Of a DNA stretch of 64,000 nt, positions 26,855 through 35,947 are shown piece after piece. Position numbers and translations under genes: made by a program. The notes under the pieces were generated by a model, which made no database searches, was not told where the DNA came from, and saw only the letters and a list, made by a program, of their open reading frames with translations. Position 1 is the stretch's first letter. Each line of letters begins with the position of its first letter. Source of the DNA: Pseudomonas marginalis (GTDB lineage: Bacteria; Pseudomonadota; Gammaproteobacteria; Pseudomonadales; Pseudomonadaceae); the NCBI RefSeq assembly GCF_008692035.1, contig NZ_VTFG01000002.1:1-64000 (forward strand). The letters are read 5' to 3'.

Positions 26855-27835
26855 CTAGTCGAGCAGTCCGCCCTGCTCCCGTACGTGCTTGATGTCTCTC
26901 GAAGGCGGGGCTCCGAAACGCCGGGCATATTCACGGCTGAATTGAGCGACACTTTCATAGCCGACGCGCAACGCGGCGGTGTTCACGTCAACACGATCGG
27001 TCAACATCAGGCTGCGTGCGGCTTGCAGCCGTAACGCCTTTTGATACTGAACGGGGCTGGTGCCTGTCAGCTTGCGAAAACTGTGATGCAGCGTAGAGCT
27101 GGCCATTCCTGATCGTTCGGCGAGATCGGCCACGTGCAGCGGTTTGTCGTAGTGATGTTTCAGCCATTCAATGGCTCTCACGATGCCCTTGTCTCGGTAA
27201 CCGTCGCGGGTGACGCTGCGCAACCACTGTCCTGCACCACTTAACAACAGCCGAACGCATATTTCCCGCTTGATCAGATCCGACATCAAGCCTGCTTCAA
27301 GCGGCCGTTCGATCAGCGTAGCGAGTCGAGCGAATGCATCGAGCATCTCACTCGACGCCGCACCCGATACGAAGCCCCGCGCTTCTGTAGCTATTTCCTG
27401 CGCGGGGGGGTCCAAGGTCTGGATCACCTCGTTGAGCATGGAAAGGTTGAGCTTCAACACCACGGATAAATAGGGGGTTGCCTCGCTGGCGGCGGTAACG
27501 CGGGCCAATGTGGGGATGTCGACCGACGTGACGAAGAACGCCCCCGGCCCGAACTCACAGGCCTCCTCGCCGAACGTGATCTCCTTCGCCCCCTGCAGAA
27601 TGATGGCCACGCAAGGCTCATAAATGCAGTAAGTGGGCGTACCCAGCTCAGCCATTCGATAAAAGGCCAGGCCTGGAATCGATGTTTTGCAGACCTCGTT
27701 CAAACCAATCTGCCGGGTGACTTTTTCGATCAGCCGTCCCAGTGCCTGGAGACGCTCGTTGGGCTGTATGGGATCGCGCAACGTCAGAGAATGCAGGTGG
27801 CCGGAACCGAACTGCGAGAAGGAACCGCTCGTCAT
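26855..27835 (-). CDS. AraC-family transcriptional regulator
   Basis: This 326-residue protein has an AraC-type N-terminal cupin-like domain (PGLAFYRMAELGTPTYCIYEPCVAIILQGAKEITFGEEACEFGPGAFFVTSVDIPTLARV) and a C-terminal double helix-turn-helix (KPLHVADLAERSGMASSTLHHSFRKLTGTSPVQYQKALRLQAARSLM). I choose the ATG at 27835; a GTG one codon upstream is possible. It is divergent from the Tat-exported aldo/keto reductase gene and is the likely regulator of it. Confidence 0.9.
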   Translation of the reverse strand: MTSGSFSQFGSGHLHSLTLRDPIQPNERLQALGRLIEKVTRQIGLNEVCKTSIPGLAFYRMAELGTPTYCIYEPCVAIILQGAKEITFGEEACEFGPGAFFVTSVDIPTLARVTAASEATPYLSVVLKLNLSMLNEVIQTLDPPAQEIATEARGFVSGAASSEMLDAFARLATLIERPLEAGLMSDLIKREICVRLLLSGAGQWLRSVTRDGYRDKGIVRAIEWLKHHYDKPLHVADLAERSGMASSTLHHSFRKLTGTSPVQYQKALRLQAARSLMLTDRVDVNTAALRVGYESVAQFSREYARRFGAPPSRDIKHVREQGGLLD

Positions 27836-28023
27836 CACATGCGCCCCTGTTTACGGAATGTTCGAGTCTGCTGAGAGTGCGTGACCAACACAAGCGCATC
27901 GGCAGGATTGTGCAAAAAATATGGCGTATTAGGGTCACCCGGCCACCCCTCGTTGTTCTAACTTCCAGTACGAATACCGGCTTCGATGATCCCGTGAAAC
28001 CTCGGTCGCGAAAGGAACGTTGG

Positions 28024-29202
28024 ATGGACAGACGAGATTTTCTTACTTACTCGGCAGTGGGCACTGTTGCAGCCGCTTTGCTGCCAGCCTCGAGTGTCGC
28101 CAGTTCGACAGCCCCAGCGCCCTCTTTACTGACAGAGCGCGGGAGCGTGATGCGTACGGAAGGCCGGCCAGTGCGCACAGGCCTGCCCCTCAATTCACCC
28201 TCGCCTACCCTGCGATACATGACGCCTCAACGCTTTGGCATGGGCGGGACACAGATTGGCAATATCTTTGCGCCGCTCAGCGACGAGCAGGCGGGCCTGG
28301 TTCTACAGGCCGCCTGGGACGCGGGTGTAAGGCTTTACGACACGTCGCCGTTCTACGGGTTTGGTTTGAGTGAATATCGGGTAGGCCGCTTTCTGCACGG
28401 CAAAAATCCAAACGACTATGTGGTCTCCACCAAGGTAGGACGGGTTTTGACTGCCGCGGGTGGCCCGCGCGCGGACCATGCCATCTGGAAGTCACCCGCG
28501 CCCTTCAACTACCGGTATGACTACACCGCAGCAGGCGCACGGCGTTCCGTGGAAGACAGCCTGCAGCGGCTGGGGCTGCCGCGTATCGATATCGTCTTTA
28601 TCCATGACATCTCGCCCGATAACAGCGAACTGGAAGGCGGTTGGGAAGCGGCGTATCGCATTGCGCGCACAGGGGCGATGGTTGAGCTTGAAAAGATGCG
28701 TGATGAAGGCCTCATCAAGGCATGGGGCTTCGGCGTCAATACGCCGAATGCTGTGGTTCAGGCAATGGCCGGTGATGACCCGACTCCCGACATCGTGTTG
28801 CTTGCCTGCCAGTATTCCCTGCTCGAGCACGGCGATGCGTTGCGCAACACCTTTCCGGCGTTGAGCAGGAAGGGCACCAGCGTTGTGGTTGGAACACCAC
28901 TGAACGATGGATTCCTGGGAGGACGCAGCCGATACAACTTCAGTTTGGACCTGCCTGCCGGAGCGGTGGAAAAGCGCGCGCGAATCATGGCGGTTGCCAA
29001 ACGACATGGCATCGATATTCATACTGCCGCCCTGCAGTTCGCGGCAGCACATCCGCAAGTGTCAGCGATCATTCCGGGTGCCCGCACGCCGGGGCAGATC
29101 GTTTCCAATGTGCAGGCGATGAAGGTCGGCATCCCGGCAGCCTTTTGGGAGGAGCTCAAGAGCCGGAACCTGATCGATGCCCAAGCACCGGTCCCTTCCT
29201 GA
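28024..29202 (+). CDS. Tat-exported aldo/keto reductase
   Basis: This is an NAD(P)H-dependent aldo/keto reductase family protein, 392 residues from 28024 behind AGGA. The N-terminus MDRRDFLTYSAVGTVAAALLPASSVAS is a twin-arginine (RRDFL) signal, so it is probably exported folded to the periplasm, unusual for a nicotinamide enzyme. The barrel has GGTQIGNIFAPL, GVRLYDTSPFYGFGLSEYRVG (catalytic Asp/Tyr), STKVGR (Lys) and FIHDISPD (His). It resembles the D-threo-aldose dehydrogenase / pyridoxal dehydrogenase group. Confidence 0.88.
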   Translation: MDRRDFLTYSAVGTVAAALLPASSVASSTAPAPSLLTERGSVMRTEGRPVRTGLPLNSPSPTLRYMTPQRFGMGGTQIGNIFAPLSDEQAGLVLQAAWDAGVRLYDTSPFYGFGLSEYRVGRFLHGKNPNDYVVSTKVGRVLTAAGGPRADHAIWKSPAPFNYRYDYTAAGARRSVEDSLQRLGLPRIDIVFIHDISPDNSELEGGWEAAYRIARTGAMVELEKMRDEGLIKAWGFGVNTPNAVVQAMAGDDPTPDIVLLACQYSLLEHGDALRNTFPALSRKGTSVVVGTPLNDGFLGGRSRYNFSLDLPAGAVEKRARIMAVAKRHGIDIHTAALQFAAAHPQVSAIIPGARTPGQIVSNVQAMKVGIPAAFWEELKSRNLIDAQAPVPS

Positions 29203-29380
29203 GCAGGGTCTACGCCCGTGCAACCTGCTGATGTGGCGCTAGCGTCGCTGGCCTCATTTAACCCGAAACCTATCTTCCTGGTTGCAGCAACGCTGCAGAT
29301 AGCAGCCGCTTGATCCGCCTGTTCCAGTAAACAAACTGCGCACGCGTCCAACTAAAAACACTCGTCCAAGGCCGCAATAA

Positions 29381-30091
29381 ATGAAGATACGCACGTCTTT
29401 CATGATTTTAGGCGGCCTGCTTGCGCTGTCCGGCAGTGGCTACTTACTCGCCGACACACTCGCACTGAGCGTTCCATTGCCGGCTCCACTCCCACAGCTA
29501 AAGGTGCTGACACTCCTTATAGGTATACACCTGCTCGGCATGTGCTTCGGTCTCGGTGGGGCGACGATGCTGGACCTCTGGATCTTGCGTTGGATGCGCC
29601 GGGGCAGCCTCCCGGTTGAAATCGGACGCACCTTCCACTTCATCAGCGACGCGGTCACTATTGGACTCTGCCTCCTGTGGCTTTCAGGCCTTGGTTTCCT
29701 TGCCCTTTACGCGATGGAGTCGCCGGAAAAGTTTGAAAACCCCAAACTCTGGGCGAAAGTCATTGTGGTGATCGTCCTGACCTTCAACGGAATAATCATC
29801 CACGCGCTTGTGCTGCCAGAAGCCCTACGCGACCTGAGTCGCCCCCTGCTCTTTGGCGTGTCCCGCAAAAGAGCGGCCTTGTTTCTCGCCTCCGGTGCAG
29901 TTTCGGGGGTGTCTTGGTACACGGCTTTTGCCTTCGGCATTTTTCGTGAGTTAAACAACAGTGTCACCTTCACCCTGCTGGTCATCATGTGGCTTACGCT
30001 GATAGTCGCCGCCTCTCTCGCCGCAATGCTGCTCTGGTTAAACTCTGCCGCGGGAACCAGAAAACCTCCGTCGCTCAGTCATCCGACGTGA
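29381..30091 (+). CDS. Inner-membrane protein of unknown function
   Basis: I cannot name this 236-residue protein. It is strongly hydrophobic, with about six predicted membrane helices: near the start (SFMILGGLLALSGSGYLLAD), then LLIGIHLLGMCFGLGGATMLDL, AVTIGLCLLWLSGLGFLALYAM, VIVVIVLTFNGIIIHALVL, LFLASGAVSGVSWYTAFAFGIF and LLVIMWLTLIVAASLAAMLLWL. Intramembrane His residues (GIHLLG, HFISD, IIIHALV) could bind a cofactor, but that is speculation. It stands alone between the reductase and qorR-like genes. Confidence 0.7.
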   Translation: MKIRTSFMILGGLLALSGSGYLLADTLALSVPLPAPLPQLKVLTLLIGIHLLGMCFGLGGATMLDLWILRWMRRGSLPVEIGRTFHFISDAVTIGLCLLWLSGLGFLALYAMESPEKFENPKLWAKVIVVIVLTFNGIIIHALVLPEALRDLSRPLLFGVSRKRAALFLASGAVSGVSWYTAFAFGIFRELNNSVTFTLLVIMWLTLIVAASLAAMLLWLNSAAGTRKPPSLSHPT

Positions 30092-30197
30092 AGATAAAGA
30101 CCCGCTTGGGCATTGCGTGTAACTGCAACGCTTGCCAATCATGGCAAAGCGGCCGGGTCGTCCTCACGCATAGCCTTACCTGTAGCTCGCAAGCCCG

Positions 30198-30608
30198 TTA
30201 TGAAATCTGGCGAGAGCGTTGTTCCTCCAGAATCTTTGGCAGATTGCCTTCGATCCAGTCAACCAGGCCTTCGACATGGCGGGCTACTTCAGTTCCCATA
30301 GGGGTGAGGCTGTACTCAACGTGGGGTGGCACGACCGGATAGGATTTGCGCAGGACGAAACCATCGAGTTCCAAAAACTGGAGGGTCTGCGCAAGCATCT
30401 TTTCGCTGACGCCTCCAATCTTGCGACGCAGATCGCTGAAGCGATGCGTACCCGCGAGCAAGGCCACCAATACTAATACTCCCCAGCGGCTGCTGACGTG
30501 CTGGAGCACGACCCTCGAGGGACAATCCGGGTCGAATAATTCACCGCTGCGCAGTCGGTTGGCCACTGTTGCGGGACGGGTTGCTCCAGAGGGCTCCGAA
30601 TCCGGCAT
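30198..30608 (-). CDS. HxlR-family regulator divergent from qorB (QorR/YtfH-like)
   Basis: This is a 136-residue winged-helix HxlR protein. CPSRVVLQHVSSRWGVLVLVALLAGTHRFSDLRRKIGGVSEKMLAQTLQFLELDGFVLRKSYPVVPPHVEYSLTPMG is the family core. In enteric bacteria ytfH/qorR is divergent from qorB exactly as here, so it probably senses quinones or oxidation through its conserved N-terminal Cys and controls qorB. Confidence 0.87.
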   Translation of the reverse strand: MPDSEPSGATRPATVANRLRSGELFDPDCPSRVVLQHVSSRWGVLVLVALLAGTHRFSDLRRKIGGVSEKMLAQTLQFLELDGFVLRKSYPVVPPHVEYSLTPMGTEVARHVEGLVDWIEGNLPKILEEQRSRQIS

Positions 30609-30611
30609 GCT

Positions 30612-30636
30612 TACTTACCTTTAGGTACGTACTTAC
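30612..30636. promoter_or_regulatory. Palindromic sequence between qorR-like gene and qorB
   Basis: TACCT-TT-AGGTA (30616-30627) overlaps the palindrome GTACGTAC (30625-30632), flanked by CTTAC repeats, immediately upstream of the regulator start codon. It is a likely HxlR operator. Confidence 0.55.
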
Positions 30637-30696
30637 GAAAAGTTAGTTAAGGCCCTACTCTGCCTGCTCTATCACTTTTTGTAAAAGGAACCCCTC

Positions 30697-31545
30697 ATGA
30701 TCGCCGTCACCGGAGCCACCGGCCAACTTGGCCGCCTCGTTGTCCAGCAACTCAAGCAAAAAGTACCCGCGTCCAACCTGGTCGCGCTGGTGCGCAGCCC
30801 TGACAAGGCGAGTGATCTAGGCGTGGAGGCACGTGTTGCCGACTATGACAATCCGCAAACCCTGGTCGCGGCGCTCAGCGGAGTCGACACGCTTCTACTC
30901 ATTTCCTCAAGCGAAATAGGTAAGCGACTCTCACAGCATCGAAATGTCATCAACGCAGCAAAGCAGGCTGGTGTGGGTCGCGTCGTTTATACCAGTGTAC
31001 TGCACGCGGATACCTCTTCATTGAGCCTCGCCGAGGAGCATCGGCAAACGGAAGCCGAGCTCACAGCATCGGGGTTGGCATTCACGATATTGCGTCATGG
31101 TTGGTATACCGAGAACTACACCGGCTTTATCGCTGGCGCGTTATCGGCCGGTGAATTTATCGGCAGCGCAGGTGATGGAAAGATTGCCGCGGCGACACGG
31201 GAAGATTTCGCCCAGGCCGCTGCCGTCGTGCTCACCCGCGACGATCAAGAGGGGAAGGTCTACGAGTTGGCGGGTGACAGCGCCTGGACGTTATCGGAAC
31301 TCGCAGCCGAGGTTTCTCGGCAAACGGGCAGGAACATTCCCTACAAGAACTTGCCTGAAACTGACTACGCCTCTGCGTTAATCAATTTCGGCCTCCCGGA
31401 GCCACTCGCACAGGCCCTGGCTGGCTACGATGTCAACGCATCCCAAGGCGCACTTTTCGATGATAGCCATCAGCTTTCGACGCTGATCGGCAGGGCCACG
31501 ACTTCACTTTCAGCAGCAGTGGCAATCGCACTCAAAGGGCAATGA
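30697..31545 (+). CDS. qorB: NAD(P)H:quinone oxidoreductase 2
   Basis: This 282-residue NmrA-like enzyme reduces quinones with NADPH. It closely follows E. coli QorB along its length as I remember that sequence: MIAVTGATGQLGRLVVQQL, DTLLLISSSEIGKR, QHRNVINAAKQAGVGRVVYTSVLHADTS, GKVYELAGDSAWTLSELAAEVSRQTG and GALFDDSHQLSTLIGR. The Rossmann motif GATGQLG is at residues 6-12. The divergent HxlR gene is the expected regulator. Confidence 0.92.
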   Translation: MIAVTGATGQLGRLVVQQLKQKVPASNLVALVRSPDKASDLGVEARVADYDNPQTLVAALSGVDTLLLISSSEIGKRLSQHRNVINAAKQAGVGRVVYTSVLHADTSSLSLAEEHRQTEAELTASGLAFTILRHGWYTENYTGFIAGALSAGEFIGSAGDGKIAAATREDFAQAAAVVLTRDDQEGKVYELAGDSAWTLSELAAEVSRQTGRNIPYKNLPETDYASALINFGLPEPLAQALAGYDVNASQGALFDDSHQLSTLIGRATTSLSAAVAIALKGQ

Positions 31546-31710
31546 TCGCAGGACACCGTGGCGCCGCCGAGCAGCCACGCCAACAAAGAGCGCAAGGGCT
31601 GTAAACCCCTGTGTACCTTTGAGCAATGGCGAATTCGGGTCATTGACGATCGGGTGGCCAGCCAGGCTTAAGGTTATTGCTGGTGCATGATTGCTCCATA
31701 CCGGCGCCCG

Positions 31711-33909
31711 TCAAAAATCGACGGTCGCCGATAGTTGCAAGGTACGCGGATACCCCGGGGAAAACGCACCATAGGAGGCCACGCCGGACCAGTACTCACG
31801 GTCGAACACGTTCTGTACCGTGGCGCGGAATGTCGTCGGCCGCCCTTCTATCTTGGTGGCGTAACGCGCACCGGCGTCAATGCGGGTCCAGGCGTCGAGT
31901 TCCTGGGTGTTGGTCTGGTTGACGTATTGGCTGTCGGTGTAGATCGCACCACCCGTGAGGGTGAAACCTTCCAGCCAGGGGGTGTCGTATTCCGCCCACA
32001 GGTTGGCCTGGATATCGGGCACGCCGACCGGCTTGTTGCCCTGGTTAGCGGCAGTCGCCGACTGGGTCAGCTCGCCATCGAGGAAGGTCACGCCCCCCAT
32101 CAAACGGGTGCCGGTGGCCACTTCGCCGAACACGCTGAGTTCCAGGCCACGGTTGCGCTGTTCGGCCTGCACCGAATACACGCCATTGGCGCCCAGTTCG
32201 CCGGCAGGTTTTTCGATCTGGAACAGCGCCAGTGTGGTCATGAAGGTGCCGTGTTCATACTTCACCCCCAGTTCGTGCTGCTTGGACTCATACGGCGCAA
32301 AGGTTTCCCCGGCATTGCTCGCCGTGCCCGGTGCCGCATCGCCTTTGCTCAGCCCTTCGACGTAGTTGTAGTAGAGGGAGACGTCCTCCCAGGGCTTGAC
32401 CACCACACCCAGCAACGGCGTGGTGGCGTTGGCGCTGTAACGCGAGCTGACGGTGCCGGCGGCATTGTAGTTACGCGACTCGATAAACTGCCGGCGTACG
32501 CCCAGGCTCAGTTGGAGACGGTCATCCAGCATCCCCAAGGTGTCGGTCAACGCCACGCCGGACAGCTCCGACTCGGAGATTCGCAGCACCTTGGGCGTGT
32601 TGATGTATTGCTTGGGCGTGTCCACCGGGTGGTAGATATTGGAGAGGATCGTGGTGCCGTTGTTGATGCCCCGCGACAGCTCATCCTGGTAACGGGTCGC
32701 CATCAGCGTGGTGGTATGGGTTACCGGCCCGGTGGCGAAGAGCCCGCGCATCCCCACATCGGCGGTAGAACGGTCGACGTTGAATTTGTAATAGCCCGGG
32801 ACGTTGCTGGTGTCGCCCGCGTCATTGAGGATGCGCGGCACCTGGTCGGACATGCGTTTCACATCCGACCTGCCGCCCCCTGCATGGGCGAAAACGGTGA
32901 GGTTGTCGCTCAGATCATATTCACCGCCGAGCAATGCGGACTGTTCCTTGGTATCCGACCAACCCCACTTTTGCGGCAGGCTGGTGCGGCCATTGGGGGC
33001 GGATGGCACGTCAACGCCCGGCGCGATGGTGAACGGGCGTGAGGCACCGTCGAAGCTTTCTTTCTGGCTGATGTAGTCCAGGTTCAGGCGCAGCCGCTCG
33101 CCACGATAATCCAGGGCAATCGCACCGATCCCTACGTCGCGATGCTGGTCGTTCACCGCCGTATCACCGCCCTGCAAGCTGCCGTTAAAGCGCACGCCGA
33201 ACTGGTTTTCCTCACCAAAACGCCGACTGATATCCAGGTGCCCGCCCGTCTGGGAGTCCGACGCGTAGCTGCCGGTGAACCGGGTCAGGTCTTCCTCCAG
33301 CGGCCGTTTGGGAACGATGTTGATGACCCCACCCACACCACTGTTGGGCGAGATGCCATACATCAAGGCACCCGGCCCCTTGAGCACTTCGACACGCTCG
33401 GCGTACTCGGTAAAGACCCGGTAATTGGGGGCCACGCCATACACACCGTCGTAGGCCAGCTCACCCAGGTTGCCTTCGCCGATGGCAAAACCGCGAATGA
33501 AAAACGAATCGACGATACCGCCGGTCTGGCCGGTCGAGCGCACCGACGGGTCGCGTTCCAGGGCATCGGCAACGGTGACGGTTTGCAGGTCGGCGAGGGT
33601 TTTGGCGGTGTAGCTGGTGACGCTGAACGGCGTGTCCATCACGTCTTTGTTGCCCATCATGCCCAGCCGCGCGCCGCGCGCCACCTGTCCACCGGGGAGG
33701 ACTTCGGGCAACGCCGTCGGGCCGTTGTAGCGGCCGTCGATCGTGGTGGTGTCGAGGGTCAGGCTGGGCGTGCTGTCATCCGTGGCGGCAGGCGTTGGTG
33801 TCTCAGCCCAGGCAGTGGCGCCCGCTGCGACCATGACGAAATTCAACAGGGCGGTTCGAATGGCGAGGGTTAACGCGCGTTCACCGCAGGGCCGACTGGC
33901 AACAGGCAT
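31711..33909 (-). CDS. TonB-dependent siderophore receptor without signalling domain
   Basis: This outer-membrane receptor of 732 residues should import a ferric siderophore. After a long signal sequence ending AWAETP it goes straight to the plug (FSVTSYTAKTLADLQTVTVADALERDPSVRS, RVEVLKGPGALMYG) and the beta barrel, ending in VDF with terminal Phe. There is no N-terminal STN domain. It is a close paralogue of the receptor at 37011, down to a nearly identical C-terminus (FDREYWSGVASYGAFS). It also shares that gene's upstream block, so it may obey the same sigma factor although it cannot signal itself. Confidence 0.92.
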   Translation of the reverse strand: MPVASRPCGERALTLAIRTALLNFVMVAAGATAWAETPTPAATDDSTPSLTLDTTTIDGRYNGPTALPEVLPGGQVARGARLGMMGNKDVMDTPFSVTSYTAKTLADLQTVTVADALERDPSVRSTGQTGGIVDSFFIRGFAIGEGNLGELAYDGVYGVAPNYRVFTEYAERVEVLKGPGALMYGISPNSGVGGVINIVPKRPLEEDLTRFTGSYASDSQTGGHLDISRRFGEENQFGVRFNGSLQGGDTAVNDQHRDVGIGAIALDYRGERLRLNLDYISQKESFDGASRPFTIAPGVDVPSAPNGRTSLPQKWGWSDTKEQSALLGGEYDLSDNLTVFAHAGGGRSDVKRMSDQVPRILNDAGDTSNVPGYYKFNVDRSTADVGMRGLFATGPVTHTTTLMATRYQDELSRGINNGTTILSNIYHPVDTPKQYINTPKVLRISESELSGVALTDTLGMLDDRLQLSLGVRRQFIESRNYNAAGTVSSRYSANATTPLLGVVVKPWEDVSLYYNYVEGLSKGDAAPGTASNAGETFAPYESKQHELGVKYEHGTFMTTLALFQIEKPAGELGANGVYSVQAEQRNRGLELSVFGEVATGTRLMGGVTFLDGELTQSATAANQGNKPVGVPDIQANLWAEYDTPWLEGFTLTGGAIYTDSQYVNQTNTQELDAWTRIDAGARYATKIEGRPTTFRATVQNVFDREYWSGVASYGAFSPGYPRTLQLSATVDF

Positions 33910-33938
33910 GACGAGAGGATCCTTTCAACGAGGGAAAA

Positions 33939-33953
33939 TGGGAATTACTCCTA
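33939..33953 (-). promoter_or_regulatory. Weak Fur-box-like site upstream of the STN-less receptor
   Basis: The minus strand reads TAGGAGTAATTCCCA, agreeing at 11 of 15 positions with TGAGAATNATTCTCA. It lies 30 bases before the receptor start codon and just downstream of the shared promoter block. Confidence 0.35.
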
Positions 33954-33954
33954 A

Positions 33955-33985
33955 TGCCAGTCGACGTGCGAAAAGGTATCACCCC
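33955..33985 (-). promoter_or_regulatory. Putative ECF-sigma promoter block, copy before the STN-less receptor
   Basis: On the minus strand GGGGTGATAC is followed after exactly 11 bases by TCGACTGGCA. The same two decamers with the same spacing precede the other receptor at 36951-36981. Both leaders also end with CCTCTCGTC at or one base before the ATG. Confidence 0.6.
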
Positions 33986-34084
33986 CCCGTATGATTTTTT
34001 TTGCACGGTGCGCAGGGTTGTGCTGGACGCCGCGTTCCTCACACACTGGCATGAAATGGCCCTGTGGCTGACCAAGGAGTACGC

Positions 34085-35314
34085 ATGTCCCAAGCAGGTG
34101 CCATCCCGGGTTCCCATGTAAGAATCCTCATTTATCTTCTGTTCGCGATCCAGTTGGTCTCCATGGGTGCGATGGAAATGAGCGGGCCGTTCTGGCCCGT
34201 GCACCTGCGCGGGCTGGCCTCTTCGGAGTCGGTATTCAGCTTCGCCAGCATCGCCGTGTACGTCGGGCCGATGCTGGGCATCATGCTGACCAGTGCATTC
34301 TGGGGCCGTATCGGCGATCGCTACGGCCACAAACTGATGATGATCCGCGCACTCGCGGGGTTGTCCCTGACCCAGCTCGGACTGGCGTTTTTCAGTGACA
34401 TCTGGGTCATCCTGATCCTGCGTTTTCTACAGGGCGCCTTTGCCGGCTATATAGCCCCGGCGCAGGCTTACGGGGTCAGTATCGAAGCGCCGTCGCGACG
34501 GGCGCGGTTATTCGCGATCCTGCAGATATCGACCAATGTCGGCTCACTGCTGGGTGCGGTCGCAGGCGGCCTGATCCTCGATTACGCGACGTTTTTCTGG
34601 ATCAACATCGTCGCCTCGGTGCTCTGTGCACTCTGTACCGTCATCGCCGCCGTGACGTTGCCGGATGTACCTCCCGTACCGAAAAAACCGGCGGTGGCCA
34701 CCCGCGCGCCGGCCGCAGGCACCGAAAGCATATGGCGCGGCTCTCCCCTGCTGTCGCTGCTGTGCGTCATGGGGATCCTGCTGCTGGCGCGCATGCTGCC
34801 GCAGACATCCTTCTCGCTGTACGTGAGCTCGACCTTCGAGGTCAGCCACTCAATCGTGGGCCTGTGCTACGGGTTGCTGGCGCTGGGCTTTATTCTGTCG
34901 GCAACGGCATGGTCGCGCTACTTCGAGCATCGTTCCCAGGCAGAAACCCTGCAACGCATCACGTATATCGTCATGGCCTGCATCGCCCTGACTGCCGTGG
35001 CGGGCGTAACGCGCAGCCCCGGGGTATTTATCCTCGCCTACTTCATTTGGGGAGTCCTGCTGGGGGCGACCACCCCCGTGCTGATGGCGCTGGTCTCGAA
35101 AACCGCCGACAGCTCGCGACAAGGCTACGTACTGGGTATTGCCCAAAGTACCGCGCAGTTCGCCTCGATTGCCGGCATCTCCATCGGTGGCTTGTTGAGC
35201 CAGGTCTACGGCCTGCCATACACCTATCTTTTCGTATGCCTGGCCTATGCCGTGGCGCTGGTTCCCATGGTGGCGTTGCGGTACTGGTGGGCGTCCGCGC
35301 CGTCCAATCGCTGA
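34085..35314 (+). CDS. MFS transporter, possibly siderophore-related
   Basis: This is a 12-helix major facilitator of 409 residues, starting at 34085 behind AAGGAG. GRIGDRYGHKLMMIRAL between helices 2 and 3 is the MFS signature, and a second-half counterpart occurs around WSRYFEHRSQAETLQR. The family includes drug and siderophore exporters. Lying between two siderophore receptor/regulator units, it could export a siderophore or recycle one, but no biosynthesis genes are in view. Confidence 0.85.
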   Translation: MSQAGAIPGSHVRILIYLLFAIQLVSMGAMEMSGPFWPVHLRGLASSESVFSFASIAVYVGPMLGIMLTSAFWGRIGDRYGHKLMMIRALAGLSLTQLGLAFFSDIWVILILRFLQGAFAGYIAPAQAYGVSIEAPSRRARLFAILQISTNVGSLLGAVAGGLILDYATFFWINIVASVLCALCTVIAAVTLPDVPPVPKKPAVATRAPAAGTESIWRGSPLLSLLCVMGILLLARMLPQTSFSLYVSSTFEVSHSIVGLCYGLLALGFILSATAWSRYFEHRSQAETLQRITYIVMACIALTAVAGVTRSPGVFILAYFIWGVLLGATTPVLMALVSKTADSSRQGYVLGIAQSTAQFASIAGISIGGLLSQVYGLPYTYLFVCLAYAVALVPMVALRYWWASAPSNR

Positions 35315-35395
35315 TTAGCGCCTTGATACGCCTGTCACACGCCTGATCACCGGACATGATCGCGCTTGCGCTCACGTCGGTTTGTCAACTAGCAT

Positions 35396-35410
35396 TGGGA
35401 ATACTTCTCA
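35396..35410 (+). promoter_or_regulatory. Fur box upstream of the ECF sigma gene
   Basis: TGGGAATACTTCTCA matches the Fur pattern TGAGAATNATTCTCA at all but two defined positions. It ends 21 bases before the sigma factor start, so iron should repress this unit through Fur. Confidence 0.65.
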
Positions 35411-35431
35411 ATTACAAACAAATCTGCCGCC

Positions 35432-35947
35432 ATGAGCGAAACCTCTTCCGCGAATCACCTCAATCACCTGCGCGCCATCGAGGCCCTGTACAGCGGGCAT
35501 CACGGCTGGCTGTATGCCACGCTGAAGAGAAAACTGGGTAACGCCATGGATGCGGCGGATCTGGCGCAGGACACCTTCACCCGGATCCTCGCCTCACAGG
35601 TCACGGTGATTGACCAGCCACGGGCGTACCTGAGCTGCGTGGCCAAGGGCATCCTGGTCAACTGGTACCAGCGCAAGGCACTGGAACGCGCCTACCTGGA
35701 TGCGCTGGCGAACGTGCCCACCCACGAAGCACCGTCGCCCGAGGCGCACTTCATGGTGCTGGAAACCCTGCACGAAATCGACGCCATGCTCGATACTCTG
35801 GCGCCCCTGGTCAAGCGCGCCTTCCTGTTGTCGCAGATCAACGGCCTCAAGTACGACGACATCGCCGAGCAACTGGGTGTATCGCTGATCACCGTCAAGC
35901 GCTACATGAAACAGGCCTTCGTACAGTGCCTGATGCTGGTGGAGTGA
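35432..35947 (+). CDS. FecI-type ECF sigma factor
   Basis: This iron-starvation sigma factor has 171 residues. Region 2 (AIEALYSGHHGWLYATLKRKLGNAMDAADLAQDTFTRILAS) and region 4 (LDTLAPLVKRAFLLSQINGLKYDDIAEQLGVSLITVKRYMKQAFVQCLM) are complete. It stands directly before a fecR-like anti-sigma gene, its stop touching that start, and before an STN-bearing TonB receptor: the classical cell-surface signalling triad. A Fur box lies just upstream. The shared promoter block at 33955 and 36951 is the best candidate target. Confidence 0.93.
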   Translation: MSETSSANHLNHLRAIEALYSGHHGWLYATLKRKLGNAMDAADLAQDTFTRILASQVTVIDQPRAYLSCVAKGILVNWYQRKALERAYLDALANVPTHEAPSPEAHFMVLETLHEIDAMLDTLAPLVKRAFLLSQINGLKYDDIAEQLGVSLITVKRYMKQAFVQCLMLVE

